A stretch of DNA of 56,860 nt from assembly GCA_032988165.1 (NCBI GenBank), contig JANTQF010000225.1, forward strand, positions 1-56,860. The letters run 5' to 3'. The notes under the pieces were generated by a model. That model was not told the origin of the DNA. It saw only the letters and a program-made list of their open reading frames with translations, and did no database searches. Source of the DNA: Emmonsiellopsis sp. PD_33. Its lineage: Eukaryota > Ascomycota > Eurotiomycetes > Onygenales > Ajellomycetaceae. Each line of letters starts with the position of its first letter. Position 1 is the stretch's first letter. A program made the position numbers and the translations under genes. Shown here one piece after another: positions 1 through 13,389 of this stretch.

Positions 1-1946
1 TCAACATGCGTCAACAGCATTTCCCATCCACGACAAGCAGAGTCGACTAAGCATTATGCCGGAAACATCAACTTCTTAGACCCGGTCAGTAATCGTCGAC
101 ACCAGAGCAGTACAGGACAAGCACGCCGGACAAGACAACGGAAAACATCCCAAAATATTCCTCCAAGAGGGCTGTTACTCCAACTAACTACACTACACTA
201 CACTACACTACACTACATCTTAATCATATGACTATATCTACCATCTCCTTACTAGCCAACCAAAGCGCCCTCCTTCCCATATTCAGATAAATCGCACTCC
301 CTACTAGTAGCTAGTTAGAATACATCCAGTCTGCTTAATTAATATAAATAAATGAGCCTGTGCGATAACCTTCGCGGGCCGCCCCCCAACTGGCAACTGG
401 CAAGATAAGAGATGAACGCGTTGATATGTAGGATAAATCATTTAGGATGGAGTGGATAGATAACTACTACTAGTCACCTTCTTTGCAGAAGATGAAAAGA
501 GGGGGGTGTGGGTTTACATGAGGCATGGCAGGGGGGGAGATGGAAGGGGATGGAAAAGATATTAAAGAAAAGAAGGAAAGTAAATATGTAGGTAAGCCAC
601 CCACTACTGCAATTTTTCCCCTTTCCCCTAACCCCAGCCCAGCTGTATGTATCCAGATAGTGCGCATAGTTTCTAAAGGATTCAAGAGAAAACAGAAATA
701 ATAATAAAACCCTTAACTAATTTTCCCTATCCTATTTATTTATTCCATTCCATTCCATCCCATGTCTTTTTGTTATATATATAAAATAATCCCATATATA
801 TAGTTATAACCTATAGCTATAATAATAAATAACAAAGCAAATACCCCTTATCCCCCTTCATGCCCTCCCTATGTACCTTGCCTTGCCTTGCCTTGAAATT
901 ATGCCCATCCAAACAAACAGTATATGTAACAAACAAACAAAAAACAAAAGCACAACCTGCCTCCCTTCCTCACCAGCCAGCTACATATTTTTCAAAAAAA
1001 AAAAAAAAAAAAGAGTGAGAGATAGAAAAACGACAAAAGACCCACCGCCACCGCCACCGCCACCACACAACATAAATAGTAAGAACACAAACACCGATGA
1101 TAAATGTAGTTCGAGCGAGAGACGATGAAAGGAACGAAACGCAAAAGGAAAGTAAAAGCAAAATCAGAACAAGGAAAGGGACGAAAATGAGGTATGTATG
1201 TATATGTGTATGCCTGACCAACTGACCATTTGATGTATAGAGGGAAGGGTGAAGAGAATGGTTTGTTTACCGATAGCAAATATCCAGCCCGGGTGTGAAG
1301 GGAAACGGGGATGTTAGACGAAATGAAAAACATCGGCAATGTTGCTAGATAAGGTTTGGGTGTAAGTAGTTGGCGGGAAAATGGAGAGAAAGATACTGTA
1401 AGTAAAGAAAGTTTTTTTTCTGTCGGTCAGACAATGTATGCATTTGAGTCCCCAGAAATAAATAGAGAGGGGACTGCCAGTTTTTGGTGGCGAGAAGAAC
1501 TGAATAGACAAAAAACATTACCAGAATGGTGAGATGGGCTGATTTATGCGAATGAGTAAATAGCAATGTTTGGGTAGATATATAAAATGTCAGAAATTCG
1601 TAGCGTTCATAAAGAAAACGTGCGATGCGATGTTCAACGAGGGGTTTTGCCATGGTAAACGAATATTATCCGGGGTTGGGGGATGATGCAAAAGATGAGG
1701 TAAAATCAAACGGTCGTAAGGTCAGGGACAACAGACAAAAAGCATGCGAACGATAAAAGCGGCCGAGTTTTGATGTTACATCAACTTTTGAGGGCGGCAT
1801 AAGAAAACTCAAGTGCGGTCTATCTAGGGTACAAATTTTTTTGTTCGTAGAAAGGAATGCATGTTGGATAGATGATGTGGTGGGAATATGTCAAGATCCG
1901 ATGGAAATAAGGAAGCAAAGGTATATGGGCTGGGGGTAGAATGTGT
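1..1946. other. Gene-free flank downstream of the CRIB gene
   Basis: No convincing gene is seen. The part next to 1946 should contain the 3' UTR of the CRIB gene. The stretch holds several simple repeats: ACTAC units around 188-217, CCTTG units around 877-896, a poly(A) run at about 993-1010, and CCGCCA units around 1043-1063. All open frames here are short, low in complexity and unlike any family I know. Confidence 0.6.
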
Positions 1947-4546
1947 TTATCGCGAGACAGGTGCAGAAGCGGGAGCTGCTGGTGCAGCGGTAGGGAATAG
2001 GGAATATGATTTGCGTCCTTTGCGACCACTAGGCCCACGAGTAATGGTGGCAGAGCGCTTGCGAGTTTCGGGGGCCTTGGCCTTCATGCTTGACTCGTGC
2101 ATATCGAGAGCAGATACGGATTTGGAGCGGTCGTGCAACGGCGTCATCGCCAGTGGAGAAACATCCGAATGTTCGTCTGGCAAATTCGAGCAAATAATGG
2201 GCACTGGACGCTGCAACTCACGAGCTAGGCTTTTGCTTCGTTGGTGGGCAGTGGTGGAAGGCGGGCGCGAAGTACAAGTCCCTGGAAAGTTTTGTTTACT
2301 CCGGTCACCAGCAGAGGACATCGAATCGCGGTCCACGGCTTCATGACTGCAGTTAGAGCTATGCACCAACTCAGGGACGCTTGTAAAAGACAAGGAAGAA
2401 CGATGCTTTCGAGCAATTGATGCTGCTCGTGAAAGAATAATGCTTTCCTGCGAATTGCATTTGCTGATTGGAGAGCAGCTATCCCGGGAAGAATCGAATT
2501 GCTCGTCTACTTGGGGGTAGAATGGGAAATGGCCTTCATATCCATGTTCGGTGGGGATTAAGCCACCATAGGCATCATCGTCGAAGGGGGCGGACAGTAT
2601 CGGGATGTGATCAGGCTTGAAGTAGCCACTTTGGCGTAAAATGTCGTGCGGAATACAATCGGAAGCACTCTTCCTGGCCACGGCACTGACATCTTCCTTT
2701 GGAGATGAGATTACTGGTGCCGAGGCTGGACCGAAGTGGACAATAGTCTCATCAATTTGTTCAGCTTCATGCTTGGGCGCGTCTTCGATAGGCTTGTCCG
2801 TTTCGGGTTCAGCTTGCGGGGGAGATTTTTGGCGATCTTCCTGCTGGGGTTCCTCAGCCTCGGGAACTTCCTCAATGGTTATATTTCCAAGTCTTGATCT
2901 CAGTTCAGGCTCCTCGAAGGACGTCCGTTGCCAGTCGAAATTCGAGTCTGATTCAGCAGCATGCTCATAACAGTAGTCAATGTCATCCTCCCAAGACAAA
3001 TCATCTGCCGGTCGTGGAATGATCGACTGCCGTTTCTTCCTCTCCCGACTTGGGAAATCTCCACGGGTCCAGTTGGTTGGAATGGTAGGTGAACCGAGGG
3101 CCTCTGGGCCAGGGATATCGTCAGTGAACAAAGGTACTGCTGGCAATGGTTTATCCAGCTTAACCCGAGGTGTGGACTGGCCAAAGCGGAATGGTCCAGC
3201 GGGCGCTGGCGGAGAAACGGCGCTTGGGGCATCATCAGTCTTTGGTGGGGCAGGTTCTTCCTCCTCTGGGACGTCTGCAAGGTCGAAAGAATGGCTAGTG
3301 GCAGTGGGCGGCGGTGAGAGGGCTTTGGCAGTGTCGCCTTCAGTGGTAAGCGCACTCCCAACCTCAGGGAAAACACAGGGAAGATCTAGTTTCGGTAGAG
3401 GCGACTCAATTCTATCGTCGTACAAACTGTCCGGAGTTGTAGCATGAAGTCCAAGCAACGCGTCAATAGTCTGAGGAGATGGTTCCGGGATATCAGGAGT
3501 TGCGAGCTTGGAAGATGTTCGTGGAGGAGGGATAATTGACGGCGATGACGATTTCTGTCTCGATAAGCGCGATCCTGGTCGAGAAAAGTTCTCTACTGAT
3601 CGCGAATTTCGACCCGATACCAACCTGTTAGGGGACTTGGGTGAAGTGCGTGCATCAGGTGACCGTGGAGGGCTGCGCGTATATAGAGATCTCGAATCAG
3701 GCGGCGAGCTGGCGGAGATGTCATCCGACGAGAAATTCTGGAAATGCAAATTTTCCGCCCTAATTCCTTTCAATTCAGCACCTGGGCGCTGAGAGGCTCG
3801 AATAACGGAGAATTCCGTGGCTATATCGTTTAGGTGCGAGTTATCCAAGGGAGGTAATTGGCTCTGGCTAGTATGTGTAACGTGTTGGAAATCGAATGGG
3901 TCGGAGATATTCTTCTTCAGGAGGTCATCTACGGTACGATTTCGGTTAGCTGAGCTTCATTATCATTGTCTTTTTATATAGTAAAAAAAGAAAAAAACTC
4001 ACGCATATCGCTATGTCGCGCTCTATGACTGCGATAGAATATCCCCAGCCCGTCGAGCTTGTCCCTCGACGAATGGCTCGCGTGGTGATTCCCTCTAGTC
4101 ATCTCGTCTTCTTCTTCCAACGTCAAGTTTGAGGATATGCTAAACTTGCTTCCCTGGCGCCTGAGGATGCGACTCCCACGCGACAGGAGAGACTTTGCAG
4201 CGCCGTCTTGTTTGTCAGCAGGGGCAACGGGGTTGGAGAGGGTTCGGTCGTCCTGGGATGATCTCTGGGAGGAGGCCTCAACACTGGTCATAGACGAGGC
4301 AGGAGACTTGTAGGAGGAGGAGCTGGAAGTGGCCGTGTTGCTTCGAGAGCGACCACCAAACACGGAGAGGCGCCTAGGGCTGTGGGTGACAGTTCGCGAG
4401 CGGGCGACAGAGGGGATATCAGCGTAGGCGGGAGAAGACGACATTGGCGGTGGCTGGTCACAGGCCTGGTTGTTATACCATGGCAGAGGAGAGGAGATGG
4501 ACGGATTATTAGGCGCGTGTTGGTGGAAGGAGACACGGTCGAACAT
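1947..4546 (-). CDS. CRIB (p21-Rho-binding) domain protein, probable Cdc42/Rac effector
   Basis: Two-exon gene: exon 1 is 4546-4003, the intron 4002-3929 (74 nt, GTGAGT...TAG), exon 2 is 3928-1947. The product is 841 aa. The splice joins M181 to HDLLKKNISDPFDFQHVTHT, creating at residues 189-201 a CRIB motif of the form I-S-x-P-x2-F-x-H-x2-H. Neither exon alone shows it, which fixes the junction; an alternative in-frame acceptor at 3950 would insert seven extra residues before it. The usual final glycine of the motif is Thr. The remainder is Ser/Pro/Thr-rich and looks disordered, with Asp/Glu-rich patches and a basic C terminus. Proteins with this motif bind GTP-loaded Cdc42 or Rac and act in polarity and morphogenesis at the plasma membrane. 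That role is inferred from the motif. No kinase domain follows, so it is not a PAK; a Gic-like adaptor is the closest idea. Confidence 0.85.
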
Positions 4547-6847
4547 GACACAGGGGCGTGTAGAAGACCACTCTCCGCATTCAGCCAGGACTGGGGAGAG
4601 GGCGGCAGAGGGAGCGACGGAGGAATATATGAAAGCACCCTAGTCTCATCTATTTTCCTTGTCAAAAGGAACCAGGAGCCAGGAGCCAGGAGCCAAGAGC
4701 CGGGAGCCAGGACCCCTTGAGGGTATCCCCAGAAGCCACGAGCGGCGAGCCCGGGGGTGAGAGAACGAGCGAGGGGGGCCGCCCAATTGGTGGTCTGTGG
4801 CTAGAGATATAATGAACGGAGATATAGGTCGAGGGTGGAGGAGTAGCGGAGTCAATTGGTGTCGGGCGTGAGGCGAGAAGAGGAGGAAGATGATGGGGAT
4901 GGATGCGGACAACAGCCCAAGCACGTGAAGCCGCAGAGAGCGCAGACCAGCAACAACGCGAGTAGTAATATCAACGAATATATGGAAGCCAACGATGGTC
5001 GCGGACACACAGAGCAGCGACGGGAGAGGGAGGATCTGATCGGGCTAAACCTGGGGAGAAAAGGAGAGGACGGGTAATATAATAAGATGGCAGATCTACT
5101 AAGGAGACTACTTTTCAGCCTTGTATGCCAGCAAACGGCAGGAAAACAGAGAGCGAGGACAGAGGAGACCAAACGAGGGATTGAGAAAGGAGAGAAGCCA
5201 GACTCCAGCAGCCATCATATATCAACCTGAAGAGAAGAGAAGAGAAGAGAAGAGACCTGGAGGCTGAAGACAGCGAGGAAAGAACAAGATGGACTGACGC
5301 ACACGGCGGGAACTGCAAAAACACGGCTGCCCGCCGCTTTTGCAAATACAGCCGTAAATACCGCTCTTCCTGCCCCGCCAATCGGCTGGCATGTCTCCTG
5401 GACTGTTCCCCCATACCGTAAATACCGCTAGCATCCTTTCCGAGGCAGCTGCTGTTTTCTGCTCGTTTTTCTTTTTTCTTCCGACGGTCCTGGTCTAAAT
5501 AACTACATAGAAAATGCCTCTCCTCGGACTAAGAAGTATATAATAATGTACATGCAAAGTAAAAAAGAGGGAGAAAAGTAGGGGGGACCACTGCACAGCA
5601 CGAAGCCAAACGATAACAATAAAAAGAGACCAGAATCCCATCAGCCAGGAACAGAGCAAGTGCCTATCACACGCCCCCAGTGGAGACCGCATGCTCGCTT
5701 GGAACCACGGCGGTATCATGGCGTATTGCGGTGCCCGTGGATGCTGTGTCCTTCGCTCGATCCCGGCGTGGACGCTGATAACTCTGGAGTCTGGGGATGG
5801 ATGCAGTGCTGGACGCTTCCACGGTTTGAATTGGATGGCCCCCTCGTGTGTTTGCTGCAGCAATCGGCTCAATTGGCCGGGTTTGGCATTGTTGTTCTTC
5901 CTGTTCCTCCCTGGCTGCTCGCGGCATACGGAGTACATGTATTATATTCCCTGCCAGCTAGCTATGCAGCCAGTAGGATAAAAGAGAAAGAAAAGAAAAA
6001 TAATAAAAATAACGCCATTTTAATATTTTATTATTTTATCCCTCTCTCCTCGGCATTCGCATTCCCATCTCCATCTCCATCCATCCCAGCCAGACCCGAT
6101 GGATGATTTCCCCGGTGGAGACCACACACACACAGCCCAGTGTCTATCATCTAGTCCTGAATCTGCCCAAGCGCCCTCCCAAGCAATCAACAAAGCTGCC
6201 AATCTCCGCCGGCCAAAACGGGCTAGAGCCTGGGCGTGTGATAGGGGGGGATATTCGGAATTCCTTTCGATCGATGCTGGTGGGGTGTTGGCTCAGTTCA
6301 ATCCATCATCCCGGGCTCGTAAATTGTGATAAGGTTGCCTCTTCCCTTTGCTGCTTTCTTGCCTACCTGTAGTTACGTACATATTGTTGTCTCTACCTCA
6401 CGGATCAGGGTAGCGGTCAAGTTAACTCAAATTGAGGGTGGCAGTTCTCAGCCTGGTGGTTGCATGATTGCACTGCTCATCGCACAACTCCTTTTTTACA
6501 TACATAACTACACATACACATCGACGCGATGCATGCATACATAATGAGCTCCACGCACGGCAGCTCGCCTCCCTGCTTGCCTGCCCATGTATACCTACAT
6601 ACATACATACATACATACATACATACATACATACATACATACATACATACATACATACATAGCAAAAGGAACACAGCACCGTCGACGACCCAATGTAGAT
6701 ACTGAAGACCATAATTCACACACACACATGTCCGTCCATCCATCCACAAAGCACGACACCCTTCACCTTCACTCCACCTCCACCTTGAATCCTCGAACAA
6801 AACCCGGCTCTTCTCTCCCTCAGCCGTTGGCGACGGTATGATAACTA
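4547..6847. other. Upstream region of the CRIB gene, no clear gene
   Basis: This is probably promoter and 5' UTR of the minus-strand CRIB gene, followed by gene-free DNA. A tandem heptamer related to GGAGCCA (about six units) lies at about 4668-4712, and GAAGA units at about 5229-5256. Open frames of 60-150 codons occur on both strands around 5495-6106, but they overlap each other, lack recognisable domains and are not supported. Confidence 0.5.
6597..6661. repeat. (CATA)n tetranucleotide microsatellite
   Basis: About sixteen uninterrupted CATA/ACAT units. It creates false repetitive open frames on both strands (Tyr-Ile-His-Thr and Met-Tyr-Val-Cys repeats). It is likely to be length-polymorphic between strains. 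Confidence 0.95.
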
Positions 6848-7242
6848 GGCCGTGTTCAGTGCAGCCCAATTTTTGACAAAACATGGGAAGCTTCCCAGAA
6901 ATTGGAAGATGCTTGGCAAAAAAATGCATAATTCTTCATAATTCTGCTGATATAATCAATAAAATACACTAAATTACAGTAATTTTGTAATTCTCAGTAT
7001 GCACTAAATTAGTGTGTATTAGTATAAGAAGTGGGGAGACTAAACCTAATTAGGTAAGATTCCTTCCCTGGAGTTGTCAATTTTCTGCATCCAAAAGATG
7101 CTACCTCCAAGCAGCATCTTTTGACTGAAGGTTTCTGACTTTTTAACTTTTTGACTATTTTTTAGCTTTTTGTATGTAAAAATACTGATCCACTTTTGCA
7201 CCTCTCAGATGGGAAGGTAAGCTCTCTGCACTGAACACAGCC
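6848..7242. mobile_element. Tourist/PIF-Harbinger-like MITE (395 bp)
   Basis: The left end GGCCGTGTTCAGTGCAG (6848-6864) is repeated inverted at 7226-7242 with 16 of 17 matches. Both ends are flanked by the trinucleotide CTA (6845-6847 and 7243-7245), which reads as a 3-bp target site duplication. A GG-start terminal repeat with a GTGTTC core and a 3-bp duplication fits the PIF/Harbinger (Tourist) class, although the usual target is TAA/TTA. The interior is AT-rich and non-coding, with a short hairpin around AAAAGATGCT at about 7093-7122. There is no transposase, so it would depend on a full-length relative elsewhere. Confidence 0.8.
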
Positions 7243-7245
7243 CTA

Positions 7246-7920
7246 GCCTCTCGGCATATCATCGCGTCTCCCACGCCTAGTTATCCCCACGGGCCATACT
7301 CCGTACATACATACATACCCACCATCCACAGTTCCCCCTTTTTATCCATTCCCACCCCCATGAACCCATGAACCCATGAAATCCATCCATGAAATCCATC
7401 CATCCGCTCCACTCTCCACTCGCCGCCCAAGGGGCCAATAGGCAATCTTCAACCGCTCAACTACCATGTCCAAAACCTTCCACCGCTAAAAAACCGCGCT
7501 TACTTTGTGCTAACTACCTAGGATCCAGTAGGAAGATTTATTTTAGTTTAGTTTAGTTTTTCGCCATCGGCAAATCCCAACGGTCTCCTTTCCCCCTCCC
7601 TCCGCCCCCACGGGCCATGGATGGGCCACGGCCCACGACTCGAGTCCACGACTCAAGCCGGCCTGAGGCTGGCCTGGGTGGTCGCTGGTCAGTGGTCAGG
7701 ACTCAGTGGTCAGTGGTGTGGAAACCGTAACCGGAGCTTGGAAGGAAACGAAACGACGGGAGGGGAGGGGAGGGGAGGGGAGGGATGGGGGATGGAAGGA
7801 CCTACTAATAATAATCCTACAGTTTCATTTTTTTTAATAATTGGTTCTTATGCAGACGGACAAGTTAATGAAGAAATTGTACGGCGTCCCTAGTACAGAG
7901 CAAGAGGAGGGACAGGAAAT
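7246..7920. other. Gene-free, microsatellite-rich spacer before the AT-rich island
   Basis: GC-balanced DNA with short tandem patches: CCATGAA and ATCC units at about 7358-7405, TTTAG units at about 7543-7560, and GAGGG units at about 7757-7786. No gene is seen. The last CpG pairs I noticed before the island are at about 7882-7886. Confidence 0.5.
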
Positions 7921-7929
7921 GAAGGAGAT

Positions 7930-8990
7930 TATCCCACTTCTCTCTCCTTAATTATAGATTTATGGGAAAATGTGCAGAAAGAGTAGTAATGTGACCTCAC
8001 ATGTACCCCATCAAAATCTATGGCCTGTTCACAGCCCAGATTATTGTTCTTCCACTCCAGTTACCCCTTTTTTCTCCTATATTCTTATATTTCTTCTTCT
8101 GTACATTCTCTACACCTACTTTCTTTTCCTATATTCTCTATTATCTATATGTTTACATGTTTTCTACACTACTGCTGTTCATTCTCTACCTGTAATTAAC
8201 TATCTTTATATACTATTTTATTTTATTATTATATAATTTGTACTACACTAACTTCTCTATATATTTATATCTTTATATACCTACATTCTGATCTCTATCT
8301 TTTATAAATGTCTACAACATGTGTTATTATACTATTTACTCTATTTCTTATCCTCTTAAGATATTTTAATAGCCTCATTCTAATATATTATTTTCAATAT
8401 ATTTTATATGTTACTAATAGCATCATTGTCAGCATCAGCAGTATTTAGACTAACCTTAGTCCTTCTAGTTATACTACCTATTGATGAATGTGTCTGCCTT
8501 CAGGCTTAATTTATAATCAGTTGAACTCTCACTTTATAATATATGCTATGAAAACTGCCTGTCATATGAGTTCTACTCTAGCTAGTATCTATTTAAGAAC
8601 TGCACTGATTGCTAATACCTTAATTATAAGTATATTTATAAAATAAAGTATTAATATTTAACTGCTACAGCTACTACAACTTCTTTACACTCTGATTTAT
8701 TTACTATATTATTTTTACTATCCTTTCCACATCCTTCTACTCACATACTTACACCCAAGGATGTTGAAGACTTTTTAATATATATACTTATACTTATTTC
8801 TATCTTAATCTCTAACTTCTTTTAATAATATTCTTATGACTATTATTTACCTTCACATACCTTTTATTTCTATCTACATTATTAGTAACTTTTAGATTTT
8901 AGTTGCATAAATGTTATCTGCACTGTCTGCAGTACTAAACATTAAATAAATAAATATATAAATGATTTATTGAAGACTTACTTTACATTC
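7930..8990. other. AT-rich DNA upstream of the Helitron gene relic
   Basis: Mutated sequence without a readable frame. It probably belongs to the 5' part of the Helitron or to an older repeat. No terminal motif or duplication was recognised. Confidence 0.4.
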
Positions 8991-11900
8991 TTTACCTACT
9001 ATATGGGTGATAAGGTCAATTTACCCTCTGCTAGAAAGCTCCCCCTAGAGCTATATAAGCTATATAATAATAATTTAACTAATACTAGATACTTCTAAAA
9101 TTATATATATAATTACAATTTGACTCTAGCATTTACATCTATCAAATGCAAATAAAATTCACATCTAAATAATCTACCTATAAGTAATTTTATCTCTTTT
9201 TAAATATAAGGTGAGCTCTGCCACCTACAGGGGCTATTAGAGCTAGAGGCTGAAAAGAATATATATTTTATATAAAATTAAATTTATAACCTGCAGTTCA
9301 GTGTAAGTATTATAAATAGTGTGAACTCTACTATATATTCTAAAGTATTTAATTATATCTATAATATATTAGTTATAGTTGATTTTTCATCTTTTTAACT
9401 ATTTATACTTCTACTAAGTTAATTACTAATGATTCATTTTACTCATATATAAGATTAACTCTTTTATTTGCCTGTACTAGTCTACCTGAGATATCCTACA
9501 GAATAACCTCATTATGTATATTAATATAAACCTTATTATACAGCTAGAGGTAGATAATGACTATCATCATGAGAACCTTTTAATAGCATCTGAGATTACT
9601 ATTATTATATAGGATACTCTTACTAATATCTATATACACTCTCATATCATTTATTTGATGCTGTAGTGGCTAGAGGTAACTCTAAGACTTACCTAAATTA
9701 ATACTTATAGTTTATTATATTTCTCTTTACATTATATTTTGCTTTTTCTATGGGGTAAACTCAGTTAGCATGTTGATATGCTCCAGATGGTTGTTGATGC
9801 TAAAAGAAGAATAGTTAATAAAAAATTAAATAATATTATAAATAATATAAATGACTATAATAGTAGTAGTTTAAGTTTATATAATTAGTATGTTTATAAT
9901 CTTTTCTAATAGAATAATATAGATAATCTATTATTTTAGTTCAGACATTTTTTCTAGTAGTATTTAATTGATATTTATATTAATATTAATGAGTAATGAC
10001 TTAACTAGGTCTGCACTCATCAGGCTGAGCTCTATATGAATCAGTATAATAACCTATATAACATCATACAGGCAAGTAACACTAACTGTAAGTATCTTAG
10101 CTACTGTATCATACTGTCTGTAATATATATAGGTAGTAAACATTATATATATAAGCTATTTCAGAACTTCATAATAATTATTATTAATTACAGTTATCTC
10201 AGTCTTTTCATTATATTTACTATTAACTTTAGCTGAGAGAAAATTATCTGTAAGTTACTCTCTAATTAGACTGCTACAGACTGTTTAGATTTAATTGTAT
10301 ATATTTTTATAATAAAAATCATTTATTTCCTACATGCTCTTAGAGAAGGGATGCTGTTTAGTAAGATGCTAGCTAAAGTATAAATAATTGAATATTAGAA
10401 ATATAGATTACCTTATATGCACCTATTAGTCTGGCTTAAGGATAGTGAATGATTCATGCAGCTGAATATAATTAATAAGGTTATATCTACTAAGCTATCA
10501 AGCTCTGTAGAGGATACAGATAGACTGAGTGATTTAATCTATAAGTATATAATTTATAAACTATATAGTTTGAGTAACTTAAGGCTTAAGCCCCTGCTAA
10601 TAGAATGATAAGTGCATTAAATGATTTCTAAAGGTTTTCTGACACATTATAGTCATTAAGGAGAATAGCTACTCTTTATACAGGTAGTGGGAAAATCCAT
10701 TAACAGCCTTCAAATGTTGAGTTAATAGCCAGAAAGTTATCATTAATAACTAATAAATGATTCCCTATAATCCCTATCTCCTCCATACATACAAGGCCCA
10801 CATCAATGTAGAGGTTTGTGCAACTATTAAGGCTATCAAGTATATAAATAAATATATATATAAGGGCTCAGACTGCACTACCCTACAAATCATTAAGTAT
10901 AATGATGAGATTAACCTATAGCTCTATAAATATTATATTAGTTCAACTAAGGTTATCTAATGTATACTAACTCTCTATATGCATTAAAAGTTTCTATTCA
11001 TAGAGATATTATCTATATACCTACTGGACTAATAGATGATCTACTCCACTGAGGTCTAATAAGATGACTATGATGAGGTTGCTCAGTATATGAGTAATAG
11101 CTATTTAAAATTCATAATATTCTTTGAGTATAACTATTTGAATATAAGAACTTAATAGTATCTCTATTTGAAGATGCTCTGTCATTTCATTTAGAATAAC
11201 TATAATAAGAGGTAGAAGAAATAGATTAGAGGTTGATTTATAGACTATTTATTGCACTTTAATCTATATAATAGTAAGATCTTCTACTTGTAATTACTTC
11301 TCACTATTGTACAGGATTTATATAGCTTTAAGATACTTAGAATAATGCATGATATATGCTATTCTATATTCTATATAGCCTACTTAGTCTTGAATCTCCT
11401 AGATGATAATAATGAGTAGAATCTTATATTTAAGTCTGCTATTATCTTTATAACTGCCTATTAAATATAGATGTTGTTTATTATCACTTTAATTTATAGA
11501 AATATCTCTAACCTCTCTATACTCTAGCTGCATTTCTGATATACTCTTTGTGATAATCTCTCATATTAATTATACTAGATAAATTTAGTCTATACTAATA
11601 TTTCTAATACTAAGTTACTTTATAACTATGATTTATATCTCCTTCAGTAGCTACTAAGTAAGTTTGATAAAACTCTTATAAACTTTAATCTATCTATATG
11701 TAATTCTGTCTGGGACATTCTTATTAGTAATTAACTACTATATGAGAAGTAAAACTATAATATTATTGAGAAAATAATCACTGTAGATATCCTACAGAAG
11801 TAATTGAACTCTAACTAGCTATATATATAATATCATTCTGAGTGAGATAGCTTAACAACTCTCTCACTACTTTATATAGGGTTTAGGTGATACTAATAAA

Positions 11901-13190
11901 ATGTTTTTCTACTAGACCCTCTATAGCTAATTACATGTAGATGATAAGATCATACTCTGCATAATATCTTTAAGTATTACTACTATTTTATTACTATATA
12001 ATAGAATTACCCACTCATATTTTATTATTCTAATTGAATTAAATGCTATCTCTATGTCTAGAGTAATAGCCTGCAGCAAACTGGGTTATTTTTTATAGAA
12101 TATTAACTTGATCATCTAGGATAAAACCTCCATGTAATATTACTATTATATAGAGGTTATTAATAGACTACTTAAAAACTTACATTTAGATGACTACCTG
12201 TTCAGGGGTATTTCTTTTATCTTTAATGATAACTTCATATAGATGTTACTTACTATATTATAAGATAATTATTCTCAGGTTATTATAGCTTGCCTGTAGC
12301 ACTTTCTACTCTGATGGTAGCTTAGTATACTGCATTTAACTATAAATATAAGGCTGCAGGATGAGAATGATAATACAATATTTATATAGTAATTAAAGTA
12401 GATGTTATATAACTCAGACTACATTAATTCTATAGAGCTCTTACCATATATCCACTGGGTTACTAATCTGGGCAGCCTCTATGAGAGAGTATTCTCTATT
12501 ATTAAACTTTTTATAGCTATATTTCATCCTGATTATTTCAAGAGCTGTGCCATACTAACTATATATAATAGTAATATACTCAAAATAAACTAAAAGATTA
12601 TAAATATAATATTAGAAGATGCCTAGACATTCTATATAATAAATCTTATATATATAAATAATATTACTAATAGTAAGAAGAAGTACATCTATAAGTATCT
12701 AGCTGTAATCTATTGCTCTGACCTACTATCATTTATATTATAATTAAAGGTTAGTATGCTTGTCATACTATTATGTAACCTTCAGCTGTTAGAGAGCCTC
12801 TACAATGATATATATATAATTGTTAAATAAATGACATTCTACCTACTAAAGGTTAGAGTCATAACTAGTATATATAAGAGTTTTATTTATATTTTATTAT
12901 AAATTGATTTATATGCTAATTCCTCTAAGTACTTTCTTAATATAATTTATTATTAGTTTCTGATCTATTCATATTTCACCATAATAGTTAATAAGTCTCA
13001 AGAGTAGTCTCTTTTAACTGTTAGTATAGATCTTATAAATCTTATTTTCTTATATAATTAATTATATATTATACTCTCTTAGACTACAGACATCAGCAGA
13101 CTCACTATTCTACTTAATGAAGATAAAGATGATAAGATAATGAATAAAATATATTTAGAGATCTTATATTTTCTTAACTAACTTTATTTA
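8990..13190 (+). pseudogene. Decayed Helitron Rep/helicase
   Basis: Translation across stops and shifts gives the order of a Helitron RepHel protein. Near 9207-9235 is the N-terminal G-E-L-C-H segment. At about 10405-10428 lies the HUH nuclease region, where the first His is now Tyr (TAT, a C-to-T change) and the second His is kept (R-L-P-Y-M-H-L-L). At about 10825-10867 the catalytic tyrosine motif is intact as Y-I-N-K-Y-I-Y-K-G. A Pif1-like helicase follows, ending with L-K-V-x-M-x-V-x-L-L-x-N-L near 12746-12784 and the N-K-S-Q-x-x-S motif VI near 12990-13010. Helitrons move by rolling-circle replication. Stops throughout rule out a working protein. I could not find the 5' TC end or the 3' hairpin/CTRR end. 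Confidence 0.85.
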
Positions 13191-13381
13191 TTTTTACTTT
13201 TTTATTTTTTACTTTTATTAGTGTTTAATTTCCTTATTAGCTATCTCACTTGAGCTATTTTTAGGTGTTTAATCAGATCATTTTAGATATATAAAAAACT
13301 AAGTATTTACACTAACTACTAACTATTAAATTTTAAAAGAAGAAAGGGAAAAAAATAACCTACTAGCCTACTCACCTATTC

Positions 13382-13389
13382 ATCTAAAT
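13382..13389. repeat. 8-bp target site duplication, left (outer hAT)
   Basis: ATCTAAAT here is repeated exactly at 31468-31475, directly outside the two ends of the outer hAT element. Confidence 0.9.

Noticed and set aside
2900..3447. 155- and 158-codon frames on both strands inside the CRIB gene
   Set aside because: Alternative frames of exon 2 of the CRIB gene; composition follows the codon bias of the real frame.
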